NCBI GenBank assembly: GCA_021773355.1
Contig: JAJFKE010000023.1
Location: 124,001-188,000, forward strand
DNA from: Gammaproteobacteria bacterium
GTDB lineage: Bacteria > Pseudomonadota > Gammaproteobacteria > Pseudomonadales > Pseudohongiellaceae
Reading direction: 5' to 3'
DNA length: 64,000 nt
The first letter of the stretch is position 1. Every line of letters begins with the position of its first letter. Of the stretch, positions 56,847 to 64,000 are shown piece by piece. The position numbers were made by a program, and so were the translations under genes. The notes under the pieces were generated by a model that made no database searches, was not told where the DNA came from, and worked only from the letters and a program-made list of their open reading frames with translations.

Positions 56847-58289
56847 CTACCAATTCAACACAACATAGCGTTGCCCCTCATTAGCTCGAAGCAGTAACAG
56901 TGCGCGCTTATCTCTCGAACTTTCTTCAATTAACTGATTAAAAGTAGTAGCACTATCTACCGGGCTTCTATTCACTTCCAAAATTACCGTCCCAATCTGA
57001 ATTCCGGCCAGCGCCGCAATCGAGCCAGGTACTATCTGTGTTACAACCACGCCCTGCCCTGGCTGTGTATTAAACTGCTCAGCCAACTGCGGAGTCAGCG
57101 TCTGCACCGACAGTCCCAGTTCAGCGCTGCTCTGCGGGGTATCCTGAGCTACCATTTGTTGGTCGTTAAGAGTTCCAATAACAAGGCTAACATCCTGCCG
57201 CCGTCCATCACGAATAATGGACAGTTGTTCCCTGCTCCCGGGAGCGGTAAGGGATACTCGATTGCGAAAAGCGCCGACATCGGTAACCGGCGTACCCTGA
57301 TAGGCCACAATAATATCTCCTGACTGCAATCCGGCCTGCTGTGCTGGAGAGTCTTCGGAAACCTGAGCAATCAGAATTCCCTGACCGGGCTCAACAGCAA
57401 AGGATTCAGCCAGGTCCGCCGTGAGCGGCTGAATTACAATACCCAAATAGCCACGAATGACCTCGCCTGTGTCGATAAGCTGTTCTGCAATACCCTTGGC
57501 CAAATTGCTGGGAATGGCAAAGCCAACCCCCATATACCCGCCGCTGCGACTGAATATTGCAGAATTAATACCTATTACCTCGCCATCGAGATTCACCAAT
57601 GGCCCACCCGAGTTTCCTGGATTTATGGCCGCATCAGTTTGAATAAAATCCTCGTAATCGCTGATTCCCAAACTTGTACGCCCCTTGGCACTGACCACGC
57701 CTACCGTCAGGGTATGACTTAAACCAAAGGGGTTACCGATTGCCACTACCCATTCTCCAACTTCGATATTGGAGGAGTCACCCAGAACCAGGCTGGGCAG
57801 GTCGCCAGCCTTTACTTCGATCACCGCCACATCGGATTCAGGATCCGTGCCGGTTATTTCTGCTTCGAATTCTCGCCCGTCCAGAAAAGTGACCCGAATT
57901 TTATCGGCGCCCTCTACCACGTGGTTATTGGTAAGCAGGTAAGTCTTGTCCCGCAACAAGCCCTGTCTTGATGAAAATACAAAACCCGATCCCTGGCTAA
58001 CTGTGCGCTGCTGCGGGGCTGGACTTTGCTGCCTCGGCGGTTCCGAAAAGGGGCCATCGAAGAAGCGTCTGAAAAAGTCGTCATCAAATGGAGAGAAGAA
58101 GGGGCTTTGTGCCACGCTATTCCTGGTGCTTTCCACCTGAATAAACACTACTGACGGTGACACCTGCCGTGCCACTGCAGCAAACGCCCTGCTCGACTCG
58201 CGCAGACTCTCGATCCCTTCGTCCAGCCCATGTGCTGGCATAAAACCAGTTAACGCCAGCAGCATGAATAACTTTCGTAATCCGGACAT
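56847..58289 (-). CDS. Periplasmic HtrA/Deg serine protease
   Basis: Protease-chaperone of 480 residues for misfolded envelope proteins. A signal peptide (about 1-22, cleaved near AHG) precedes a Pro/Gln-rich LA-loop, the trypsin domain with triad H123 (TNNHVVEG), D153 (DPESDVAVIE) and S227 (NPGNSGGPLV), and two PDZ domains (about 260-360 and 385-475). The second PDZ is complete. GGAGGGG stands before the ATG at 58289; the GTG one codon earlier is less likely. The FNR-type site 64 bp upstream suggests control in addition to the usual envelope stress response. Confidence 0.94.
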   Translation of the reverse strand: MSGLRKLFMLLALTGFMPAHGLDEGIESLRESSRAFAAVARQVSPSVVFIQVESTRNSVAQSPFFSPFDDDFFRRFFDGPFSEPPRQQSPAPQQRTVSQGSGFVFSSRQGLLRDKTYLLTNNHVVEGADKIRVTFLDGREFEAEITGTDPESDVAVIEVKAGDLPSLVLGDSSNIEVGEWVVAIGNPFGLSHTLTVGVVSAKGRTSLGISDYEDFIQTDAAINPGNSGGPLVNLDGEVIGINSAIFSRSGGYMGVGFAIPSNLAKGIAEQLIDTGEVIRGYLGIVIQPLTADLAESFAVEPGQGILIAQVSEDSPAQQAGLQSGDIIVAYQGTPVTDVGAFRNRVSLTAPGSREQLSIIRDGRRQDVSLVIGTLNDQQMVAQDTPQSSAELGLSVQTLTPQLAEQFNTQPGQGVVVTQIVPGSIAALAGIQIGTVILEVNRSPVDSATTFNQLIEESSRDKRALLLLRANEGQRYVVLNW

Positions 58290-58324
58290 CACGCCCCTCC
58301 CAATTTGCCAGTTTTAATTTATCG

Positions 58325-58366
58325 ATTTCAGCAGCGTTTTCAATGTTGCATATTGAGTTTGGTCAA
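58325..58366 (-). promoter_or_regulatory. FNR-type site before the HtrA-Usp pair
   Basis: Positions 58353-58366 read TTGAG-TTTG-GTCAA, nine of ten arm positions. On the minus strand TGAAAT (58330-58325) starts 29.5 bp from the centre. The 219 bp between this site and the divergent ligase gene at 58586 holds nothing else recognised. Confidence 0.5.
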
Positions 58367-58585
58367 CTAGGAGGTGATTTAATTAAAGCGTAAAAAGAAG
58401 CTAAACCAGACAGGTCTGCAGGATCTGCTCCGAAGCCAATTGCGCCAAAGCAGAAAATCAGAGCTCTCAGCTAAAGCTATTGACCAGAAATAAAAATCCG
58501 ACAAGATTCCATGCGCTGCTGGACCTTGCGAAAACAAAGCTGCTACTCTAAAAGCGCTGACATTGCTAATCTCTGAGGCAGCTGC

Positions 58586-60061
58586 ATGGGTCTTGAAATA
58601 GATAGAACGAATTTCACTGAAAGTGATTTCGAACGATTTGGTAATCGGCTGCGAGACAACTTGCAAGCACTGGAGATGGTGTTAGCCAGGCCCGGTTTCG
58701 GTGAAGGTGATCTTTCCTTTGGTGCCGAACTTGAATTATATATTGTCGATAAGGAATGCCGACCCCTGCACATCAACCAGGAGATTATTGCCAAGCTCAA
58801 CGACCCGCAATTAACTCTAGAGCTGAATCGCTACAATCTGGAGTACAATTTCAAGCCTGTACTACTAAAAGACAATTGTTTTGCTGCCACACAAAGCGAA
58901 GCATTGGCCGCCATTGACAAAATAAATGGAGCAGCCGCAGCCTGGGGTGGCAGTGTCGTTCCCGTTGGCATTCTTCCAACGCTTGAGCAATCTGATACCG
59001 GTTATCATGCGATGACCCAACTCGCGCGTTTCGAAGCCCTAACCAAAGAGCTTACTGAAATTCGTGGCGGCCCATTTACTATTGCTATTGAGGGTGAAGA
59101 GAAACTGCAGCTGGCCATGGACGATGTAACTCTGGAGGGAGCCAATACCTCATTCCAGATTCACTTACGCGTGCCCGCGAATGAGTTTGCCGATTTCTAT
59201 AATGCAGTGCAGCTGGTTACGCCCCTGGTGGTCGCAATGGCGGCGAACTCGCCGACCCTATTTGGGCATCGGCTGTGGCAGGAAACACGTATCCCGCTTT
59301 TTAAACAATCCATCGATTGTCGTCCGCAGGATTCATTGCATCCGATTCCGGCCAGAGTAAATTTCGGCAATAACTGGATACGGGAAAGCGCATTCGAACT
59401 ATTCGCAGAATCAGTGTTGCTGTATCGACCGATACTGCCAGATTGCTCCGATGAAGACTCAATAGCTGTAGTCCGAAATGGCGGTACACCTAGTCTGCAC
59501 GAACTACGATTGCACCAGGGTTCCATCTGGCTGTGGAATCGCCCGGTTTATGATCCAAACGGGGCCGGACATTTGCGCATCGAATTGCGTGCCTTCCCCG
59601 CTGGCCCCAGCATCGTCGATATGCTCGCAAACGCGGCCCTGGCTATAGGACTTGCAAAGCAGATGCAATCGAGTATACGAGGCCTGCTGCCAGCGATTCC
59701 CTTCACCTATTGCATTGCGAATTTTTATCGCGCCGCACAAAAAGGACTGGACGCCGAATTGTTCTGGCCTTCCTTGAAACAGAGTCAGCCCGAATACAAA
59801 ACCGTGCCCGAAATATTACGCAATTTGTTACCGAATATTTCTGAAAACCTGGCTTCGATGGGTTTCGTTGAAAACGATTATCAACACTTACTTAAGGTCA
59901 TCGAAGAAAGACTTGCCACGGGACAAACTGGCGCACAATGGCAATTAAGCAAACTGGCTGAACTACGCAAAGACATGCACAAACGCGAAGCACTTGCTGA
60001 AATGTTTAAACAATACCAGCTTAACAGTGGGGCAAATACCCCGGTTGCACAATGGCAGTAA
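58586..60061 (+). CDS. Glutamate-cysteine-ligase-like carboxylate-amine ligase
   Basis: A 491-residue member of the GCS2/YbdK-type ligase superfamily, which joins a carboxylate to an amine using ATP. Family segments are FGAELELYIVD (the E-x-E metal site), ELNRYNLEYNF, TEIRGGPFTIAIEG, TSFQIHLRVP, HRLWQETRIPLFKQ, PARVNFG and HLRIELRAFPAGPS. It is longer than YbdK (about 370), so it forms its own subgroup. GAGG lies 7 nt before the ATG. The stop overlaps the M14 gene by 10 nt, tying the two functions together. The product amide is unknown; gamma-glutamylcysteine is only one possibility. Confidence 0.87.
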   Translation: MGLEIDRTNFTESDFERFGNRLRDNLQALEMVLARPGFGEGDLSFGAELELYIVDKECRPLHINQEIIAKLNDPQLTLELNRYNLEYNFKPVLLKDNCFAATQSEALAAIDKINGAAAAWGGSVVPVGILPTLEQSDTGYHAMTQLARFEALTKELTEIRGGPFTIAIEGEEKLQLAMDDVTLEGANTSFQIHLRVPANEFADFYNAVQLVTPLVVAMAANSPTLFGHRLWQETRIPLFKQSIDCRPQDSLHPIPARVNFGNNWIRESAFELFAESVLLYRPILPDCSDEDSIAVVRNGGTPSLHELRLHQGSIWLWNRPVYDPNGAGHLRIELRAFPAGPSIVDMLANAALAIGLAKQMQSSIRGLLPAIPFTYCIANFYRAAQKGLDAELFWPSLKQSQPEYKTVPEILRNLLPNISENLASMGFVENDYQHLLKVIEERLATGQTGAQWQLSKLAELRKDMHKREALAEMFKQYQLNSGANTPVAQWQ

Positions 60062-61107
60062 TTGAAAAGTTCTCTACCAAATTAGATGGGAAGATCTATA
60101 GCTGGGTGAACCCCAGCGCCGAAGACATCGGCGCTTCCAGCATCGAATTCCTGAACGCCCTGCCCGGCCCTACTCATATTCATGTTAGCGGCGAGGACTC
60201 ATCTCGCTGCCGTGCCACAGTGACGCTATTACACGGCAACGAACCATCCGGCTTGCATGCGATCTATGAAGTATTAAAACAGCGCGTTCCAGCGGCGGTA
60301 GACATGCACTACTTTATTCTTAATGTGGATGCGGCGCGTCAGGCACCTGGCTTCATTTATAGAATGTTGCCGCAGCACAAAGACTTGAACAGATGCTTTA
60401 AGCCGCCCTATGGTAATACCGAGCCAGAACTACTCGCCAAGAATCTTATACGGCTATTACAGCAGTTGCAGCCAGAATGCGTTATCGATATACATAACAC
60501 TTCCGGCTCCAGCCCGTCCTTTGGTGTAACCACGTTTATGGATGAACGCCATGATGCCTTAGTATCATTATTTACCCATCGCATGATTGTTACGGACTTA
60601 CAGCTAGGCTCATTGATGGAGATAAGCGAGACCATGATGCCAACCGTTACCATCGAATGCGGCGGCGCGCAGGACCGTGAATCCCATTTAATGGCCACTG
60701 AAGGACTCAGCAAGTATATTTCTCTGCAAGACATACTATCGGAGCGTCATGAGGATATGTCGCTGGAGTTCTTTCACAACCCCATGCGTCTTGAATTAAA
60801 AGAGGACCGAGACATCGCCTACGGCGATCACTGCCTTCTCAGCGAAGGCGTAACACTATTACCGGGTGTAGAAAATTACAATTTCGGCTTCGTTGATTCG
60901 TCGATTCGTTTAGGCTTTGTTGCCGGGATACTGAAAGACTCCTTAAGCCTGAAAGATACTGCGGGCGCAGAAATGATATCGGATTATTTTGAGCTGCGCC
61001 GCGGTGAACTCTATCCGCGCAAGAAGATAAAACTATTCATGGTAACCAGCAATCCCGAGATCGCACGTAAGGATTGCCTGTTCTATCTGGTTGAGCCCGA
61101 TGACTGA
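60052..61107 (+). CDS. M14-family succinylglutamate desuccinylase/aspartoacylase-like deacylase
   Basis: Zinc hydrolase of 351 residues that cleaves an amide of a small molecule. The zinc ligands are H61 and E64 (LLHGNEPSG) and H148 (VIDIHNTSG), and a catalytic glutamate is likely in TVTIECGGAQ. A C-terminal beta domain (about 240-351) follows. Its ATG lies within the last codons of the ligase gene, so it is translationally coupled. A ligase and a deacylase in one unit suggest synthesis and turnover, or a remodelling step, of one N-acyl compound. This is inference. Confidence 0.88.
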   Translation: MAVIEKFSTKLDGKIYSWVNPSAEDIGASSIEFLNALPGPTHIHVSGEDSSRCRATVTLLHGNEPSGLHAIYEVLKQRVPAAVDMHYFILNVDAARQAPGFIYRMLPQHKDLNRCFKPPYGNTEPELLAKNLIRLLQQLQPECVIDIHNTSGSSPSFGVTTFMDERHDALVSLFTHRMIVTDLQLGSLMEISETMMPTVTIECGGAQDRESHLMATEGLSKYISLQDILSERHEDMSLEFFHNPMRLELKEDRDIAYGDHCLLSEGVTLLPGVENYNFGFVDSSIRLGFVAGILKDSLSLKDTAGAEMISDYFELRRGELYPRKKIKLFMVTSNPEIARKDCLFYLVEPDD

Positions 61108-61252
61108 GCAGGATTTGTAGTTAAGTTCTCGAATAGGTTTCTTAATAAGAATTAGCATACAACTTACTTATTTCTCAGTTGGCACTCGATCCACAGCGGA
61201 CTCTGGGCAAAATCGCTGATTTGTCCTGGCCATGTGGTGCTAAAGGGTAAGC

Positions 61253-62632
61253 TTAAGGGGTATATCGATAAAATATATTGACGGGTCTTCGCTCTGATCG
61301 CCATCTATTCGCTGCTGGATTCGGTCTGAAGGAAAATCGTTCGATTGCATTGCGCGCATATGCTTTTGGATGCCCCCCTGGGGGCGATGAGTAAATAGCA
61401 TCAATATTTCGTGCGTTGCCCTGTTTATCTAAGGAAAGGCGCAATAGCACTGAATTCAATTCAGTGTTCAAACCAGCGATTAAACTAGTCTTCTCAGGCC
61501 TTCTGGTAAACCGTAGCGACTCGTTCCAAGCAGTGAATTCGATCGCTTCCCCTATATCTCCTTCTATGCGCGTTCCTAGTGTCGCTTCCAATTCTGTTGG
61601 TCTCTGCTCTTGCATCGCTGAATCTATAGAGGAGTAGAATTTTTTCATCGGTAGTATTGTTGGCTGCCTAAAAAAGGCGACTATCTTTTCTTCATCCACA
61701 CCGCCCTCTCGAAAGATGTCTACTGCTAGCCGGTACAATGCATCGTTCGAACCATAGTTTTTATTGCGCCCTAAATCATTGGCAAGTTTTATATAGTCTG
61801 CTTCATAGACTATAGCCATCCCGGTTGCTTCAGGGCGCTCAAATTGGTCCACTATAGGCCGGATTCGTCTAATCGCCGACACTGCGTCATCAAGAGAACC
61901 TGCTCTAGGACCCACGCGAAGTTCGTCTCCTGTCCTTTGCATCGTGACTCCCCGATATTCCATCAATGCTTCACGATACAACCATGGAACAAATAGCGCA
62001 TTTTCTGATCCATATTCTCGTTCTGCAAAATCAACGGCATTTTCCATAACCGCCCTGTACGCCATAAAATGTTCTGCTCGAAGTTCCGGGATATCTATGT
62101 ACACTGCTGCCAGATTCCATGCTGCGAATTCGTCCAACAGGCTCAATAAATCTTCAGTATCAAAATTCGAATGCTTGGTAAATATCCAGGCCATAAACTG
62201 AAATCTATCATTTATAGATTGCCATTGTTGTTGTCGAATGTCGTTTGAGATTTGCTCGATCAATGCAGGGAGTTGACCGAATGAGGAAGGGCTGTGGTTA
62301 ATTCTGTTAAGCTGCAAATACCTGTCAATTAGGCGGTCAACCTCTGGGTAGTTTTCTAAGCCTATTTGCAGTGAAAGCATTCGTTGCAAGGGTTCCAATA
62401 ATTCAGTATGGAATGGACCGTAGGCGGTCTCGGCAGCATCAAGCTCTTCTTGGATTGCGGAAACTTCAGCAATGATGCGATTGCTGACTTCAAGCGCCGA
62501 TTCATCGGCCCTTTGGTCGATGATTGTAGAGTCTGCAGCGATAGTAAATTGAACCCAAATAAGCCCACACATTGCTGCAATGCAAAACGCGAAGCGTAAG
62601 GCTAGCTTCATTAGACGCTTGGAAACACACAT
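61253..62632 (-). CDS. Secreted helical-repeat protein with TonB-C-like end
   Basis: A 459-residue exported protein. The signal peptide is MCVSKRLMKLALRFAFCIAAMCGLIWVQF style, cleaved near AAD. Residues 35-330 are helical and TPR-like (SVIDQ to REGGVDEEKIVAFF). The last 90 residues (LNSVLLRLSLDKQGNARNIDAIYSSPPGG...AIERFSFRPN...VNIFYRY) follow the TonB C-terminal fold pattern. It lacks the proline-rich TonB spacer and ExbBD neighbours, so energy transduction is unlikely; the domain may be a periplasmic binding module. The ATG at 62632 is preferred to a GTG at 62665. Confidence 0.7.
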   Translation of the reverse strand: MCVSKRLMKLALRFAFCIAAMCGLIWVQFTIAADSTIIDQRADESALEVSNRIIAEVSAIQEELDAAETAYGPFHTELLEPLQRMLSLQIGLENYPEVDRLIDRYLQLNRINHSPSSFGQLPALIEQISNDIRQQQWQSINDRFQFMAWIFTKHSNFDTEDLLSLLDEFAAWNLAAVYIDIPELRAEHFMAYRAVMENAVDFAEREYGSENALFVPWLYREALMEYRGVTMQRTGDELRVGPRAGSLDDAVSAIRRIRPIVDQFERPEATGMAIVYEADYIKLANDLGRNKNYGSNDALYRLAVDIFREGGVDEEKIVAFFRQPTILPMKKFYSSIDSAMQEQRPTELEATLGTRIEGDIGEAIEFTAWNESLRFTRRPEKTSLIAGLNTELNSVLLRLSLDKQGNARNIDAIYSSPPGGHPKAYARNAIERFSFRPNPAANRWRSERRPVNIFYRYTP

Positions 62633-62871
62633 GATAATGGCCTCGTTTTGCGCTGGCCCTGGCACACAGTACTGGAACTATATTAGGTTTAATATAGATA
62701 GTCTATGTGCATCGGGAGGTATCCGAGGTTCGCTTCTGGCTGTGAGTTCAACTGGTCAACGCAGGAAACAGACCATGGAGCAAAATCCATATCCCTAGCT
62801 TTTCTACTAGAGGCAAAACCAGTTGCTAAGCCATGTCTCAAGCTACTGAGACTACCTCTCTTAACAGCCAC

Positions 62872-64000
62872 TTAGTCAAGCGGATGCAAAACCACAGGGA
62901 GTCTGCTAAAGCCTTTTACAAAACTTGAATACACACGTTCCGGCTCGCCCACTACTTCCACCTTGTGAAAGCGCTGCATTATTTCTTCCCACACTATAGT
63001 GAGCTGCATTTCTGCAAGTCGATTACCCATGCAGCGGTGCAGACCAAATCCAAATGAAAGATGTTGACGGGCGTTAGATCTGTCTATCAAGAATTCATTA
63101 GCTCGCTCAATAACCTCTTCGTCGCGATTGCCCGAGGCATACCACATTACTACCTTGTCGCCTGCCTTAATTTGTTTACCAGAGAGTACGGTATCAACCT
63201 TTGCTGTTCGGCGCATATGTGCCAGAGGTGTCTGCCAACGAATAATCTCTGACACCATATTTTTAACCAGACCATGATCGGCACGTAATTTTTCATATTC
63301 CGCTGGATTTTCATTCAGGGCAAGCACACCACCCGATATGGAATTACGCGTAGTGTCGTTACCACCGACAATCAACAAAAATATATTGCCGAAGTATTCT
63401 TCCTGCGGCATGTTACGCGTTGCCTCACCGTGAGCAAGCATGGAAATAAGATCATTGCCCGGTTTTTCATTGACTCTCTCATTCCAAAGCCGAGTAAAGC
63501 AGGCCAGGCATTCCTGCATCGCTGTCCATCGTTCCTGTTGATTATTTACCACGCCGCCACCGGGGATGGCGGTCGCAGCATCAGACCAGAATGTTAATTT
63601 GCGTCTGTCCTCGAACGGAAAGTCGAACAGCGTGGCTAACATCTGGGTGGTGAGCTCGATTGATACACGCTCCACCCAATCAAATTCTTCTCCCACTGGC
63701 AGCTCATCCAAAATTGTACAGACTCGCTGCCGGATCAGGCCTTCCAGATTTTTCAGATTTGCAGGCGCCACCACGTCCTGTACAACACGCCTTTGTTCAT
63801 CGTGTTTTGGTGGATCCATGGAAATAAAAGCAGGCAGCGTAAATTCGTCGAAGGAATCGACTATGCCTATTGTCGGTTCGGAAGAGTAGATGTGGGGTGA
63901 TGTATCCACCTCCATGATGTCCTTGTATTTCATTATCGACCAATAGGGCCCGACCGCCGATTTTTGGCAATAATGCACCGGCTCTTCCTGTCTCAGGCGT
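62872..64000 (-). CDS. Cytochrome P450, N-terminus outside the window
   Basis: Heme monooxygenase. The frame is open to the window edge (…LRQEEPVHYCQKS at 63999-63955), so the internal start at 63978 is not the true start. Seen are the oxygen-binding I-helix IVGGNDTTRNSISGG, the E-x-x-R of helix K (SEIIRWQTPLAHMRR) and the heme loop FGFGLHRCMGNRLAE with the thiolate cysteine. The sequence is of the bacterial CYP107/CYP125-142-like soluble type that works with a ferredoxin; no ferredoxin is present here. The substrate is unknown. The 239 bp downstream hold no gene. Confidence 0.92.
   Translation of the reverse strand, partial: RLRQEEPVHYCQKSAVGPYWSIMKYKDIMEVDTSPHIYSSEPTIGIVDSFDEFTLPAFISMDPPKHDEQRRVVQDVVAPANLKNLEGLIRQRVCTILDELPVGEEFDWVERVSIELTTQMLATLFDFPFEDRRKLTFWSDAATAIPGGGVVNNQQERWTAMQECLACFTRLWNERVNEKPGNDLISMLAHGEATRNMPQEEYFGNIFLLIVGGNDTTRNSISGGVLALNENPAEYEKLRADHGLVKNMVSEIIRWQTPLAHMRRTAKVDTVLSGKQIKAGDKVVMWYASGNRDEEVIERANEFLIDRSNARQHLSFGFGLHRCMGNRLAEMQLTIVWEEIMQRFHKVEVVGEPERVYSSFVKGFSRLPVVLHPLD

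Noticed and set aside
62835-62852. GTCTCA-N6-TGAGAC hairpin near the P450 stop as a terminator
   Set aside because: The six-base stem is short, AT-poor downstream and lacks a T-run on either strand.

Overview
The window looks like the chromosome of a Gammaproteobacterium. This is inferred from the mix of protein families, not from any marker gene; no rRNA or tRNA was seen. It is densely coded and dominated by energy storage, ion-motive force and low-oxygen or stress functions.

Layout. (1) 1-7045: a complete N-type (Na+/H+) rotary ATPase operon atpD-C-Q-R-B-E-F-A-G. (2) 7089-17541: glycogen enzymes (glucan phosphorylase, 4-alpha-glucanotransferase, GH57 glycosidase, branching enzyme, glycogen synthase) and a small SAP-like protein. 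(3) 17530-18298: a decayed hydrogenase-type Fe-S subunit and nested inverted repeats. (4) 18299-23525: a four-gene operon for an acetyl-CoA synthetase, a fused E1 and an E2 of a 2-oxoacid dehydrogenase, and an acyl carrier protein. (5) 23701-27748: a small protein, a K+-dependent membrane pyrophosphatase, a long perfect hairpin, ADP-glucose pyrophosphorylase and another small protein. (6) 27794-30200: regulators, namely a four-cysteine FNR, a PilZ protein, a stand-alone histidine-kinase dimerisation domain and a FixJ-type regulator. (7) 30223-37132: a tight operon of a phosphodiesterase/EEP fusion, a GT4 glycosyltransferase, a six-hairpin glycosidase and a TVP38-type membrane protein. (8) 37367-46461: a giant CheB-CheR-PAS-kinase-receiver hybrid, Hsp20, phosphoglucomutase and FtsH. 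(9) 46723-58289: a heme-motif lipoprotein, DUF1801, a methyltransferase, a rifampin-phosphotransferase-like dikinase, a DUF4136 lipoprotein, a desulforedoxin-like miniprotein, two frameshifted genes, a ZIP transporter, a tandem Usp and an HtrA protease. (10) 58586-64000: a glutamate-cysteine-ligase-like enzyme overlapping an M14 deacylase, a TonB-C-like secreted protein and the 3' part of a cytochrome P450.

Unifying signal. FNR/FixK-type palindromes (TTGAY-N4-RTCAA and close variants) stand before many of these genes. In several cases a -10-like hexamer begins about 28-30 bp from the palindrome centre, the class II FNR promoter geometry. Affected units are the N-ATPase, the SAP protein, GH57/glgB-glgA, the hybrid kinase, Hsp20, the dikinase, the DUF4136 lipoprotein, the desulforedoxin-like protein and HtrA-Usp. 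The FNR encoded here keeps the four Fe-S cysteines and the E..SR recognition helix. My reading is a locally encoded low-oxygen programme that couples glycogen turnover, acetyl-CoA supply, PPi- or ATP-driven ion pumping and protein quality control.

Several genes are decaying (17530-17993, 53449-53887, 55428-55704). The two frameshifts could also be assembly errors.
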